DNA of 64,000 nt from positions 1 through 64,000 of the forward strand of contig JABVXU010000318.1 of NCBI GenBank assembly GCA_013365365.1, written 5' to 3'. The notes below the pieces were generated by a model. The model saw nothing but the letters and a program-made list of their open reading frames with translations, did no database searches and was not told where the DNA came from. This DNA is from Cruorifilaria tuberocauda. Its lineage: Eukaryota > Nematoda > Chromadorea > Rhabditida > Onchocercidae. Below, piece by piece: positions 12,246-27,300 of this stretch (position 1 is the first letter of the stretch; every line of letters starts with the position of its first letter). The position numbers and the translations under genes are program-made.

Positions 12246-15200
12246 TATTCTTGTGGTTTCATAATATTGATTTCACGTTTTAAATTATAAAAGAAAAAGT
12301 CGTACAATTGAAATAATGATGAAAACGATTGCAGTTAATACTAACACTAATCAATCGATTATTTCAACTTATCAATTAATTATCTCAATCAATTGAATGC
12401 GAATATATTATATAATATTCCTTTTCCATCAAATGTAAAAAATAAAATTCATTAAAATATTATGATACAATAGATTTCATTGATTAACTGATTAATCCTT
12501 CCACTTATCTTCTTATCACTAACCTTTTTCGTTTTCCTCCAATTTCGTTGCATTTCATTCATTAATAAGTTATTTTTGGTGCGAAATATCAAATTAAAAT
12601 TTGTGATCCGCAATTGATAAAATTCGGTTCTTATCACTGATAATCATAACTTCATTAGTACTTATCAATTACTATTATTGCAATTTTTTTTTCTCCATCA
12701 TGATTATTATCATTTATTTCCTTATTGGACACTACTGTATTTGTTTCATTGCTCTCTTATGCTTAGCACGGTTATGCAAATTTATAAATCCAAACAATAT
12801 GAATTATAATTTTATTTTCTTTCCAAAATGACTTTAATTAAAATTTTCCAATTAATTATGTCTAATTTTATAAGTTGAATTGCTTTAAAATTCACTAATA
12901 TATCAGTAGAAATTACAATAGCAAGCATATCTTTCATTTAATCACACTTTCCACTTTCCATTTATCTTTATATTATCTTCCAAAATTTCACTTATACAAT
13001 ATTCTCTTTGAAAATTATTATCAATCATTTTCAATAATTCCAAAATTCATCAAACTTTGTTTTCCTCTTCCTCTTCTTCTTCATTCTTATCATCACATTT
13101 GAGTTCATCTCTTTTTTTTCCCTCTCCTCCCCTGTTACTCCTCATTTTCAATCTCAAAAATCTAATAGCTATTCAGAATTCAGTCAAAATAATGATTTAA
13201 AAAGTTGTAAGAACAAATAAAATTCGATGGAAAGAAATACATGAAAAAAAACCAATCATTAGGAATATCAGCAATTTCGCGGAAATCATTTGTAAAATTT
13301 TTCGCTTGTTTCTCGATCATCCATATAAATAACAAAGTTTTAAGAAAAAAGCAAAAAAAACCTGTCAATTTAAATTGTTTTCATTTTTCATTCGATAAAT
13401 TATATTTTTTTCTTTGTTGCTTTCTCATGAAAATCTTTCCATTCTCTCATCTTATTTTACTGTAATATGTTGATCGTTTTCGCATCTTTTCATTTTCTTC
13501 TTCATCATTAAATGATTCTCATCAAAAATAAAATGGATAAAAAGCAGGAATATTTGTGTAAACAGTTAAAAGTTACATCTATCTATCAATTTTAACGATT
13601 AATAGTTAAGGTTCAATCTATTCTTATTATATCAAATGTTGATTGGTAGGTAAAAATTGTTTGGTAGAATTGATAATAATGATATTTCAGAAGAACAAAT
13701 CCCTATCAAATCAATAGAAAAAAAATGATAAAATTAACTTGGAAGTAAGAAAAATAAAGGATTGAAAAAAGCTAGAAAGATATTTTTCTTTTCACCATTT
13801 AATTTCTTTCTTTTTTCACTTTTCATTACAAAATTTTTAAATCATCCCTTTTTAAGAATAAATATAAAGAAAGTATCGTATTACTTCATTCCCATCCATC
13901 CTTCACTCAATTATGATTAAAGTGTCAAAATCCTTATTCCCTAAAATCCATATTGTTTGATATTACCTGACATTCTTTCCATTAAAATGTTCTCTTTTAG
14001 TACTTAAATTTGCAATCGTATGTGAAATTAATTTATGGCCACTTATATCCATATTATATGAAGGAAAAAATTGGAATCCTTTTAAATATATTGAATGTAA
14101 CTTATTAGATAAGTGATTTGAACGATATCAAAATTTAAGAAATAATTAAACAAAGGCAAAAAATCGATGTAAGCTTACTTAGAGCAATACAGATATTTTA
14201 TTTCATTCAATAGCTATGTAATTACGAAAAAAAATGAAACACTTATAAGACCGTCCGAAGTATGGAAATTCATGAATCGATTGGTCCTAAGAAATCAATA
14301 GCAAAAAATCAAACCATAAATTTAAAAATTGCAAAGAACATCAAAAAACGGAACACTGAAAACAAATAAAGCTAAAAGTATTATATAAATACCATGTACT
14401 AAGATCGAAATTCCTTGTTATTTAATTACACAAAATGTCAATCAATATTTGTGCACATTATCTGGGGATACTGATATTTTCAAGAGAAGTTTCCGCGGAA
14501 TGTGAATATTTTGCTTATCTTCTTTTACTTTTTTTACTGCTAATAATTAAATGACTTAAGCCAAATCCTTTTTTGAATGATAATAAATACACCACTGTAA
14601 TATAAGTATTACTAATTACAGTTTTTTAATGATCTAATGAAAAATATTGCAAAAATAAAGACATAAAGTCAAGAAAACATTTTGTAAAGCAATTTATTTC
14701 AAAAAATTCTGAAGCATTGATTTAGGAAAAAAAATTGTGGTTGTAATTGCACTATAACTCGTATTATATATTTCAGTCATTAAGGATAATGAATGGGAGC
14801 TGGAAATCTAGTATTGACTAGTTCAATTCCTTATTTCCATTCGCTAATCTTATCAGTTGCTACTGAAATTAATCTTGGTTCAATAACTTCGCCTATTTTG
14901 ATAGTCTCTGATATTTTATTCTAGTAAAAATAATTCGTATTATAATTTCCAATGTTTTAAATAAGAAAATGGAAGGAAATAAATTTCTTGTTGCATATAA
15001 GAAATCATGAGAAAAGAAAAATGCTTTACAGATATTTTCAGAACTTCAGAATTTTGCACATATTTTTCATATTATTGATCAAAGCTTATCCAATAGTTCT
15101 ATTCCTGAAGAAAGATATTACCGTTTTTTTTTTGAAAGTGCACTTTATCACCGGCCGAAACCAACCTCAAATTTACAGTTCATCAGTGCTATACGTAGTA

Positions 15201-17356
15201 CAGATTGCTTACTCTTAATTCCTCAATAAGCAAAATTTTCCGCAGTAATAAAGAGATACACATAGTTTGCCTGAGCTTGGACAATAAAAATACATCTTTC
15301 AAATAGGTGCCTCGCATTTGTTACTATTCGGAATGATATGCAAATAATTAAATCAGCGAAAATACTATTTCAATTGATTGTGATGTATCACATATGACTG
15401 TTGATCTTAACAATACTGAAAACGATTGTTGATCTTATATTGGCATACTATGTGTACGATTAGTACTAGCTTGATTAGCACAATGCAATCAACGTTAATT
15501 AAATCCTAATCTATTATGCTTCCAAATATAACAGAGCTAGAAAAGCTGATTTTGAAATAGAAAAAAAATTTTTATAATGCGTCTCGAATCTGTACCAGCC
15601 ACGTTTACAGTATAATGATCGTTAGTTATATGTAAATAAGATATACCACAAAAGCAATCTCAAACGTGTTCATCATTCAATATTGTTCTTTTTAAATCAT
15701 ATTTGTACTCTATCGAAATCTTAAAACATTCATATACTCGACAAAACACGAAATCCTAAAAATGAATCGCTAGAATGCAAACTATCACAACTTAAACATA
15801 CAATTAAATATCTTAGTTCTAATTTACTAGCATTTTTCTCATCACAGGAACAAAATTTCTCTTTTAAAGAAGTAAAGTGTTTATAATACCAATGAGTCAA
15901 ATCTCAACATAATTAAAATAAGTAAGATTATTCCCCCGAAAATAGATTACGTTTTATTTTAGAATACATTTATCTATACCTTTAGATTCGATACTTGGGT
16001 ATTAGGATGATACTTGGGTGTTGGGTGTGGTACTTGAAATCACATAAGTAACTATCCTGAATTCTCAACATCACACCTGGCCATTTGCGTTCTGAAATTC
16101 GAGCAAATATAGATTTACTAAAAAGAAAAGAGAAGGGAAAAAGTGTCAGTTTCACCATATAATTTTCTTTAAACAAATTGCTGTAATCCGCTTTTCTCTC
16201 AAAATGATCAATAGGCATGAATCGAGAAAAATGTTTGCATTCTCTTTTTCCCTTCTTTCTTTTCCCGATTTCCCATATCTACTGCAGACCATTGGACGTA
16301 TAAAGAATCCGAATATCTGAAATATTTGTAGAACATTTTGATATCTCCTTCTGGAGAGTATTTATATAATCCTAATCTTCGTAGAAATATAAACTGAGAT
16401 CAAAATATTTATTTAACCTTTTTCTATAAACCGTCAAATATTCATCAGGACTGGTTTAGCGCAATCTATTTTAAATTTTATTTATAGCAAAAAAAATCCC
16501 ATGACTAATATAGGACAAACAAAGTTTTCTTTCGTATTTGATTGTCCATTGCGATATTATTCCATTCGTATCTATGAAACAAGTGATGTGTCATATGGAT
16601 GATACTAAATGACGAAACGTTTCTTGATAACGAGAAAAAAATGACGCAACAAAAACTACAAACGAAGTTATGTCATTCAACTAATGTTCGCAAAGTAAAG
16701 TGACATCCATAAGTTTAAAAATGATGAAAGTATTCAAGAAACGAAGTGCAACAACTCGAATAAATTATTTAAAATGTAGAAAGCACTTGCAGATACTGTA
16801 GACAGAGTCTACATTGAACCAAATAGGAAGAATTTGTAATCTTAGCATGAAGAATGTTCAGCGTGCTATCATTATTCGATAACAAACTCTATCCTTTGCA
16901 TTACAACGCATCATTTATCGTGTAATACTCAAACTTCTTTTTCATTTAAAGTAAGCTGAAAATCTCAGATCTTGAAATCATCAAGAATAAAAGCTCTCGA
17001 ATTCGAATAATAGCTCATCCTCATCCATTGATTGCATTTTAATTCTTCGTATGCATATATAATCATTTACATAAGGTGCTTTTCAATAAAATATATGAAA
17101 TAAATGCGAAATTCGCGAAAATATGCGACGATTCAATACACATAGAGTATTTGCATCGTTTATCAAATTTATTCCGAATTAATCTTTTTTCTACGCCTTT
17201 TGAGTTTGACGTGAATCCTGATGATGATATGATATCAAAAAAACTCTGCAGTGCCAATTCAGTGCTACGTGTAATTTATCACGTTAACGTAGAATAACAT
17301 GTAAACAAGTAAATGTGGTGCAGAACTAGAAAGAAATGCAACATGACTACCTTATG

Positions 17357-17497
17357 TCAAGACCTGGTTTGCACCACTACATCCGAAACCATTTCACCAC
17401 GACAGGTCACTGTGCAACTTGCGCATCCAACGCGACAGATTTTTGATAGAAGCTGACACTTGGGAAAACAAGTATCAAGATCACATGGAAATAAATC
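17357..17497 (-). CDS. Possible Cys-rich terminal exon, unidentified
   Basis: On the minus strand the acceptor-like AATCAATCAG is followed by a 46-codon open frame ending in TGA. It contains seven cysteines in 24 residues, with spacing C-x4-C-x3-C-x6-C-x3-C-x2-C-x3-C (the part CRVGCASCTVTC is typical). Such density is unusual for chance sequence at this base composition. It begins about 840 bp past the top-2 stop on the same strand, so it may be inside the top-2 3'UTR, an exon of a separate small gene, or noncoding. No start exon or signal peptide could be attached. Confidence 0.25.
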   Translation of the reverse strand, partial: DLFPCDLDTCFPKCQLLSKICRVGCASCTVTCRGEMVSDVVVQTRS

Positions 17498-18337
17498 CTG
17501 ATTGATTTATTTTCCGCGATAGTTATCGATACTACTGAATCGATGCTTTTCCAAAACTGCTTCGTACAAATGTGGATGCATGCAGCATTATATAGAGTTT
17601 TACTACATCCAAAGAAAGGTGTGCCGGAATATCAACAATAATAGGATATCGAAATAAGCATTTTAAAAGTGCCGAAAATTTAATGGTTTCGACTGCAAGA
17701 TTCATACAGAGGAATGTTTGAAAAGGCAGAACAACGAGCAAAGCACACAACGCACATGAATCACATTTTGTCTCTGAAATTTTGGAACTTGCAGAATTTC
17801 CTTATCCTTCAACTCTAGGACCGTGGCAATCACGGTAAACTTCACAAATACTTTGAATTTATATGTTTTGCATTAAGATATTTTGAGAATGCCAAGATTG
17901 GCATACTTTAAAAAAGTAAAATGTAACTTCATGTGCGACATTCGAAAAACAAGCTATTCAAGACGGAAAGTAAGTAATGAAATTAAAGGGATTGCTTGAA
18001 AACGAAAGTTGATGATAAATGAAAAGGAAAACTAACAAATGGAACTTTCGCTTCAAAAATCGTTTTCTAATAAAAAACAGATATAACCCCAAAAAAAAGT
18101 TCATGCAAAGAATTAACAAAGTTCGTAAGTAGCGAAAGAATAAAAGAGATAGATTTTTGTAAGCATTATTCATAAAACAAGATCTCTTACACATGATATT
18201 TAATGGAGCACTGTAATATTTCGGTATTAAAAAGAATTTACCATAACTCATTTAGAACTAATCAGAATTCTTCACCAGACATATAAGTTCAAATTGTCCC
18301 GTTCCAATAAAATTTCATACCAATTATTCCCATTAAA

Positions 18338-21300
18338 CTACATTACGTAATCCTCGTCGCTTTCACTTTCAATCACTTTTTTATTGCGCTTTTTGCTCGG
18401 AACCTCAAAGCAGTCATCTTCTGTTTTTCCATCCCTACTGTCATCGCTACTATCATCAATATTATAATTTAAATGAGCTCTTCCACGTACAGGAAGTTCT
18501 TTTCGTCTTGACGGTCCTGCTTCATCGGAAGCTACCGTATCTGATTCACTAGAATGCTCTTGTTGTCGCCGCTGCTTTTTTCCAATATTCTAAAAAGAGA
18601 TTTTATCAAGCAGAAATGTTAGATTTACTCAATCATTCGCATGCTTATATGTTAATGTGATCGTCCCTATACGTTAGATAAGATAGTACATGAATAAAAG
18701 ATTTCACAATGTTTCACATTGTCCTGTTTGACAATTATCATCAATGGACTGGTAGCAAATCTTTCATTTTTCAGCTATTTCAATTTCTAAAGTCAACTCC
18801 GTGAAGGAGACTTAAGATATCGTAACGTTCACTTAAACCAACTTTCCATTCTACATACAAATACGAATAACCACTTCTTCAGGTCCAAAAAACCCTCGTT
18901 ACTAAATTTTAAATAATGCAAAAAGCAAGCACTGAATACATACAGGTCCAAAGAAATCCTCCATACGCATCACTGGAGAACCCTGTCCTTGCTTCACTTT
19001 CTTTTCGATTCTTTCTCGCTTACCTCCTTTTCTGACATCCTTTTTACCTTTTGGAGCTACATTTACTTGGATGTCTTTTACTTTTTCAATCTACAAAACG
19101 CCGTATATATCATCACTTCAACAGCACATCTCACTTAGCAAAATCAGACAAAGTTTCATTGCATGAACCTGACAATGAAAAATTTAAAAAAAAAAATCAC
19201 TGCCGCCGCTTAATATCATCCTGACTGAATAACTGCAGCTGCATATATTTCATCATGGAAATGGAATGTAAAATAATCTTCTCATGATAAACTACTTTTC
19301 ACGAAATTTAAGCAACAGGACTTTAACAACAGCAACTTACGTCATCTTTCTTATTATCTTTCTTCTCATCACGTGGCAAAGCGATGACGCTGTCATCACT
19401 GCTCTCATGCATGGATAATTCTTCAACGACATCCTTTTCATGTAACTGATCACCTACAAGCGAAAATTAATATTTAATAAATAGAAAGCTGAAACGTATT
19501 CTCTGATATTACAAGTCATATCTGTTTCAAGCTTTTATCCAGAAAACCTACCAGTCACTTGAACTAATAGTTCTGCTGTACGCCATCCCGGTAATGTGCA
19601 TCTGCACATTAGATTATACAATATCAAAAAAATTCTAACGAGATTTATTCCCTTTTAAGCCTAGACTAAAAGTTTTTTTTCGGCTGACCCCGCCACTATC
19701 AGACTGTAGTTTCTTTGTTGCATTCTTAATCTGTATACTGAATTGATCTTGATATTTATTAAAATTTACACATATTAACAATATATAAGTGGTGCAAATA
19801 ATTCTGTTGTATACAATAGAATAACATTTTTAAACAACAGAATAAATGAAAATGAGAAAATTCAGTTACCTCCGTTTGGTCTTTTTTGCTTAAATTTCAC
19901 TTTTAATTGGCTTCCCTGTTCGCCATTTCCGGCTTGACTGAAAAATTTGCGCATATCCTCTCCTTCACGCTTTGATTGTTTCAATTTGCGTTTTTCACTG
20001 CGGCCTTCAGAGGTTTTCTTTTGCTCATATTTTTCCTTCATTGCATCAATTTTTGGTACTACTCGCTCAGCAAATGGGTTTGGTAATACCTCCTGCATAT
20101 TTGTCAAATAAGATAGCCAAATTAAACAGTACGTCAGAAACATGTGCATAAAAAAGTTAGAATTTTCAACTTAGTCAAATATCAAAAAAAAATGTTACTA
20201 TTTTCCAAAATTCTTAAATTTTGTTTTAACAAAACATCGAGGTGAAAAGTAAAAAAGATGAAATTTGGGAAATAAAGCTACTCACCCGAACTAGACCAAC
20301 AGTTTTTTTTCGGCTGACCCCGCCACTGTCAGACTGTAGTTTCTTTGTTGCATTCTTAATCTGTATATCAAGATCAGCCTGTTCTTTCGCTTCCTTAAAC
20401 ACAAAAATAATCAGTATTAGAATGAATTTTGTTCGCTTTTTTTTGAAAGTAATCAAAGAAATTTCACAGCATCAGTAACATCCTGAACAAACAAATCTAA
20501 ACATCTTTCCAAAAACATATTCATTATGGATCACATATCCAATTTATTAAATAATTCTGCTTATCATAAAGTACTGTTGAGAAAGTAACACATATGATAC
20601 CTGTTTTTCAAGTTCGGTAAGAAAATAATTTAGGTCATTGTTCCACAAATCTGCCCATGTCATTTCTTCTAATGACTGAAAGTAAATTTTTGGATATTTT
20701 TTAGTACAGCTTTTTCTAAGATAGAACTCTCTCTAATCTTTGAAATTACGAAATTTGAACAGAAAATGTAAAACAAACTTTGATCGAAACAAAACTTTCT
20801 TTTTTTCTTGCAGATATATAGTTTGTATTTTGTCTCATAGAAACAGGTTTCGATGTCTCATTATCCTTATATATCACGATACTTTGGGAAGAATTACCTT
20901 CACTTGGAAAGAAAATCAAAACAACCAATGAAGAAGAACTAATAATAGCAAAATTGGAACAAATATTCAATTAATACACATTTGTAGGGCATACCTTCAG
21001 TTCGTTAAGTTTTGCTTCACTTTCTTTCAACAGTTTATCTTTTTCCTCTTCGGAAAGTTTTAGAATTGCCATACCCACCAAATAATCGTAATCACTTAAT
21101 TTGTTAGCAAGCTCCTTATTTTGATGTACATCCTGCAAAAAAGATAAGATCAATCACTGACTAAATTAAAACACAGAAACTATATCAGTAAGTTATAAAC
21201 TTGACTTCAGAATTGAATTAACCTCTTCGTTCTCATCTTGTTCTTCGTCATCTTCATCTTGTACCACTTCTCCCAACATCATTAACTCCTGCTTCTTCCT

Positions 21301-24300
21301 CTCTTCTTTCCACTTTTTGACGGGGTCCGGTTTGAAGTTCATTTTTATCAATTGTTCAACGATTGCAGCCTTTCGCTTATTCTCGATCAATATTTCCCCT
21401 TTTATTTTAGCCAAAATAAACCTTGCCTAAATCTCATAACTTTTTATATTTCAAAATCTGAAGTTTAGATAAAAAAAAAATAAAAAATGGCTTTGACGTT
21501 ATTATGAATCTTCTGATGTTAAAATAAAGATTTCATGCTGAATTATTTCAAAATTGTAAAAACTATGCTACAATAATTGTATTTGTGTCAGGGAATCCTG
21601 ATAAAACATTTTAAACACTGTCATAACTTAAATTGAAAAAAATTACCTGATTTGAGAGTCGTTCACTTTGTGCTCGTAACAGGCCTTCTTGAAAACTTTT
21701 ACGCTCAATATATTTCTTCTTACGTATTTCAAAGAATTCCTTACAAATATCTACAACATTTTCAAACCGTCGTAAATATCCGAATGGATCGAAAAGCACC
21801 TGGAAAATGAAGTAACAACCTTGTGTACATGAGAAACTTCGTGAATACACGTTAAAACTTATCATTTAAGACAGACTGAATATTAGAAAATTTCAGAATC
21901 AAGAAATAGTACTTTAACGATTTGCTATATATTTTTTGGAAGGTGTTTTGTATATTTTGTGTTTTTGTATTTCATGGTATGCTAAATACTTTTTTCGTCT
22001 TTTATTAAACCATACAGTACCATTGAAGTAGTGTTGATGACGGATTGCAGTTTGAAAACTTTGTGAAGACCCTCTTCTTTAAATGTTCGAAGTTTATCAC
22101 TATTCATTTTAACAACAAATTTAACAGTTGTATCGGTATGATATTCTTTGAAATCCCTGAAATATGGTAATCAAATCACAAATTTATCTCAGCCAATAAA
22201 GCAAGCAAAATATTTATGAATGAATGCGTCAGCCTATTTACTTTTTGTTTTTTGATAAACTTATAGTAATTAGAAAATGTACTACCTAAATAAAATTAGT
22301 GATTTCAAATCTTATTACTGATTTTCCAACATATATCTTGCTGAACATGACTTTAACTTCCATCTTTTTTTTAAATTTCTAACGCATAAAAATATGAGAA
22401 AGCAAAGATATCCAAGAATAGCAGAGTGCGAAATGAACAAGGCGGGACGTCAAACTTTGGGACTAAAGCTCTTCTTTAGTATTTATTTATATATTTACTA
22501 CAATCCAATCGCCACTTAACCTACACTGTGAATTGAAGTCCGCCTCACTCATGACTAAGTCCCAAGACATTAAATTTCATTAAAAAATTAAGTAATCTAA
22601 ATATGGCTTTTAAGAAAGGACTAAATTTACGTTATGACTGCTGGTTGCTTATCATTTCCATCCATCATTGGTACCAATACTGTTTCTTTGTAAGTTTGTG
22701 TCCAGGAACGAATTGGTAATTCTGTTATTTCAATAGTTTCATTATTGATAATTGCCACTTCGCCATTACAAACAAATCGCTGAGTGTCAAGCTGCTCGAT
22801 GGTACCACGAAAATTTTTATACCATGGTGTCTGTAAACGTATTTTATGACAACAACGAAGTCTGTTGGCATTTGACTTTTTTGCATCAAGAAACTGAAAC
22901 AGTGCTTCAATAAGTATGCAAATTGTAGCAAATTGCAACCGCTCAATAGTAAAACAGTAAGTTACAGGACCAAACGATATGATGAATAGTAGGATATGGC
23001 GAATGTTGAAGTTTGTACAAAATTTTTCCTTTACAAAATTATTCTTACTAAAGATTTCGGTTCTTTCCCATCGATTAAAGCGCGAATATTATCCACTATT
23101 TCGCGTGGATTATAGCATGGTACCTTAGTAGACCAAGCTGTGCCGATACCCTCTGCACCATTTACTAATACAGTAGGAATAACTGGGCAGTACCTAAAAT
23201 AAACTTTGACTGAAAAAATTTTCCGATCACAAAAAAATCACTTATGAAATTTGTAAAAATCTTCAAATTTCATCAATCAAATTTGCAATAAGTCCAACAA
23301 CATTAGATGTCAATCAATATGGACTAATGAAATTAAATACTACCATTCAGGTTCGATCTTCTGATTTTCTTCAAACAAGAAACGAAGAACGTTTTCATCA
23401 ATAGACGGGAATAATGCTTTGGTTACAGGACTGAAATTGGATATCCTTTGTTACGTGGCATTTATATGTTTATGATTTTTGTAAAATATGAAGTATTATG
23501 TTGCTATTTATAAAAGAAAATAGAGATAAAAATTGATGAGAAAGAATTTAAAAAATGAAAACTTAACATTTCTGCAAAATTTTTATGTTTTAATTGAGAA
23601 CTCACTTACTTGAGTTGAGTGAAAATATAACGTGGACTTGCACTGTCTTTCCCGCCCTGCAAACGCGTTCCAAACTGCCCGATTGGCAATAAAAGATTGA
23701 TATTGTTTGAGCCCACAAAATCTTGAGCTAAATTCACAATTGTTGACATCAGCGATGCCTGCAATGTCCTACGTGTTATATTATCCTAAATAGTCCTAGT
23801 ATTTAGCGGTAAAAATATGCAAGTCTGCTGGTCATTTATATATGTTGTTTGTAATAGCCAATATTGCAACTTTTATGCAATTAATCTTATAAACACAGTT
23901 CTTGTTTCTTTTAACTATAATAGTTTAACTTCTAAGTGTTAAGATATAAGCAATATCTGCGAATCCAAAGAACAATTGCGTAACATAAATTCTATTAGTT
24001 TTGTTTTTGCTTTTTTTTCTTTTTCTCTCCAAATCATAATAATAGCCTTCTTTTATAAGCTCCTAAAATCATTACTAACAAATATCCAATAGTTATGAAT
24101 ACTTAAGCAATTTTGTACTAAATTCTAAAATCCCTTCCAATCTTGAACTAAATAAGAAACATCAACTGAAGACCTAAACTTAAAATCTTCATTTCATATG
24201 TTTCTCGAAAATTTAATATAAAAAACTAACCTCGCCATGGTGATAAGCAGACATTTCACCCACAGCACCAGCTAACTGAGCCACTTTTACTTCCTTTTTG

Positions 24301-27300
24301 TCAGCTCGCTTGAAGCATGTAAACAAAACCTTCAAAAAAACAGGCGTTTTAAATCACTGAAAAACAGAATTAATCAACAAATTAAATTGAAATGCATAGT
24401 AGGCTACATCTAATTGGAATCTAAAGAGTTTACTGTTTCTACTTACTTTAATGCAAACATACTGTTTAATTTTAGTATTAACCTTTCGTTGTCCAGGTTT
24501 CAAACCATCTACTAAACTTGGAATCGACCTTTCATTGTCACAATTCGAAAAAAGGACGAGCTCCTTATTAACGAAATCGCTGAACGTAACAACATGAGTA
24601 TCTTTATCATATAAATATTCTTCCGTTAAACCATCTTCTCGACGACTTCTTCGTTCCTAAACATATAAAAGCGTTAAATTGTAAAGTCTTTAAATATAAT
24701 TTTTATTTCCCTGTTAAATTTCTCCTCGTTTTGCTACCGATTCAACTTCTTAACGGCTTGGAAAGATATGTTACAAATGACGTTCTCTAAACTGCTTTTC
24801 ATTGAATATTATAGTAGCGAAAATTATTTTAACATCTTAAACATACAGCCATCCAGTTCGTAAGCCATATTTTCCGTTCTTCAATCTTTTTCTTGCTAAA
24901 AGCCATATCCAGTGCCTCGTCATCTTCTCCGCCATTATATTTGAACTGTATTCTATGCCTTCGCATATCCGTGAAATATTCCCTCGCTTCTTTAGATGTT
25001 GAAGTACCCAAACCTGTAAAAGCCTACTCCGTAAAACAGTGGAAACATTAGTGGTTATTGCTCGTTCAATTTGAACGGATCTAAAATGGCCCACAAGGAT
25101 CTCGAGACCTGATTATATTTTAGTCTCTTATTTATTAAACATACCTTTGTAATACTTGACGCGATATGATTTCCAATTTTCTGTATTATTACGCCATTCT
25201 CTGTATTCTGGTAATGAAAAAAATGAAATTTCTTCCTTTCCTTTCGTTGCCTGTAATGAAAAATTCGACAAATCAGTGAGATTTCATATCTTGACTTACG
25301 CATGTCAATACTCAAAAATATCAAACCTTGACAATTGGAGTAATGAATTCCTCAACAAAATTCCGTCTAACTAATGCTGGCCAATTGTAGTGTATGAAAT
25401 TGATGACCAAGCCTTTGATGTGTGATCCATCCTGATCCTGAAGTAAGACACTCATTCTAAATTACAGAGCTCTTTGTTGATAAATACAGCATAACGGGAA
25501 AATCAAAAATGAAAAAAATAAATTAATAATCTAGTTCATCGAATAATCGTAAAAACTCTGGATCTAAAGGTCATTCTCAAATTGTGTCCATATCAATATA
25601 TTAAGATACTACGATATAAAATCTTTTTTTTTTAATTTGCAGGGTTTTCAAGAAAACTTCATGACGGTGGAAGTACATAATGATCTACTGATGACAGATC
25701 CAAAATGTTTTTTCGTTTTCATTTTTCTGGTAGAAGTAGTTTTATTTGGTCCAACAAAAAGTGATATTACTTCAAAAATAGCATGAATGTTCTAATCGTA
25801 ATCTAAAGTATGTGGTCTAAGAAATTTTGAATTTTACAAATGATGACAGAAGTTACTTCTGTCTTTTTTGAATATCCCTACAGTTCAACAGAACAAACCT
25901 GATCAGCCATAACCATAATTTTGCCATATCGTAGAGTTTTCATATCTTCATCTTTATCGTATTTTAAACGATATTGCAAGCCAATAATTTTCAGTAAGGC
26001 ATTCACTTCGGCATTTTCCATTATCTGAAAAAAAGATGTTTTTAGCATAGTGAAAGCAAAATTTCGATACATCATGACACGTGCTACCCTGAATCTTCTT
26101 TAGCTGATTACCTGCTTATGATTGCCTTCTCGAACGTTAAGCATTTTACCTCGAAGAGGAAAAACACCGTACTTATCACGTCCAACAACTCCAAGACCTG
26201 AAACAGCTAACGATTTGGCCGAGTCACCTTCCGTAAGAATAAGAGTACATTGCGCCGAATTCTTCGTACCAGCATCGTTCGCATCTTCCAATTTTGGCAC
26301 ACCCTATATAAGCTGATTTAATTTTTGATCGAAATTCAAATTGCAAATAACTGATAAAAGAAATAAGAACCAGTTCATAGCTTTACAGTAATATACTTTT
26401 TTGATTTAAAGTATGTAACATTTGAAATAATATACCTTTAATTTGCTGGTCTTTTTAGACGAACACTTCTTATCTAATGTTTCCTGTTGCTTAAATCGCA
26501 CCCATGCCATAATCGCTTCTACGATTCCACATTTCAAGGCTGCTTGAATGAATTTTTCCGAAAGCTCACACGTCGAACCAAAACTTTTTGATTGCAATGT
26601 CATCGTTTCCTTCGTTTGAGAATCAAATGTTGGATTTTCAATAAGTGCATTAACAAATATCCACATATGATTTTTGATCTAAAATATATATTGAGTGACC
26701 GAGACTGTTGAATCGCCCAATATAGTGGTTGTACATTATACAGAGGCATACCGAAGCGGATTATTAAAATTAATCGTTATAAACTTCTTCATTTTTTTGT
26801 AATGGAAACTAAAATGACCTGAAATGGCTTCACATTAATGCCACCACTTTTACCAATTTTTTTCTTAATCACATCAATTAATTTGCTTGCAATCTGATCC
26901 ACAATATAATCAACATGCCGACCGCCCTAAAAAACAAAAAATTGAATAGATTTTCTTCCTCATTTTATTCTTTTAATGAAATACATGCTTAATATATTTC
27001 GGAAATTGAAATCCAGATTATAATGGATGATAGATGGGTTAAAATATTAAATATAAAGAAAAGTAATCGATTATTTCTTTTAAGAAGACTAATTTACCAA
27101 CCACGACGCGTAAAACATCTTTATCAACTCCATTGATTTGATAAGCTCATTTTCCCATGTAGAAGAAAAATAACCTTTGTGGTGGCGATACTATTTGCAA
27201 ATGAGACTTGCTGAAAGCCTTTGTCCGAAATTGTAAGCGCTACTTCCCAACGCGGGCCAACTGACTCATAAACTACTTTATAAGCTTCACCATTACCGTC

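Larger units (their letters stand above)
11690..18337. other. Upstream of the chromodomain gene / downstream of top-2
   Basis: A 6.6-kb spacer. 11690-14000 is plain AT-rich sequence apart from the 54-bp tandem repeat at 12001. From about 14700 to 17900 the DNA is less monotonous and has several medium open frames on both strands, for example minus-strand frames at 15982-16218 and 17532-17750 and a plus-strand frame at 17076-17297. None shows a recognisable domain. The 3'UTR of top-2 should occupy the right end; a minus-strand AATAAA occurs near 17505. A Cys-rich frame at 17357-17497 is listed separately. Confidence 0.5.

Noticed and set aside
15982..16218. 78-codon minus-strand frame downstream of top-2
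   Set aside because: Internal AG sites could make it an exon, but no family, partner exon or codon signal supports it.
17820..17840. Short perfect hairpin CCGTG-GCAAT-CACGG
   Set aside because: Only a 5-6-bp stem; expected by chance in a window this size.
12300..18300. Wolbachia-derived insertion in the richer spacer DNA
   Set aside because: Filarial genomes often contain such pieces, but no bacterial gene or rRNA-like sequence could be recognised.
19560..19615. Possible extra top-2 exon ending at a GTAGGT donor
   Set aside because: In the phase required by exons 28 and 29 it contains an in-frame TAG, and exons 28-29 join correctly without it.
27076..27126. Minus-strand stretch reading like [11 protein letters not shown] between top-2 exons 8 and 9, as a possible extra exon
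   Set aside because: Conserved sequence joins exon 8 (SIATTK) directly to exon 9 (GGRHVDY), and including the stretch breaks phase or meets a stop.
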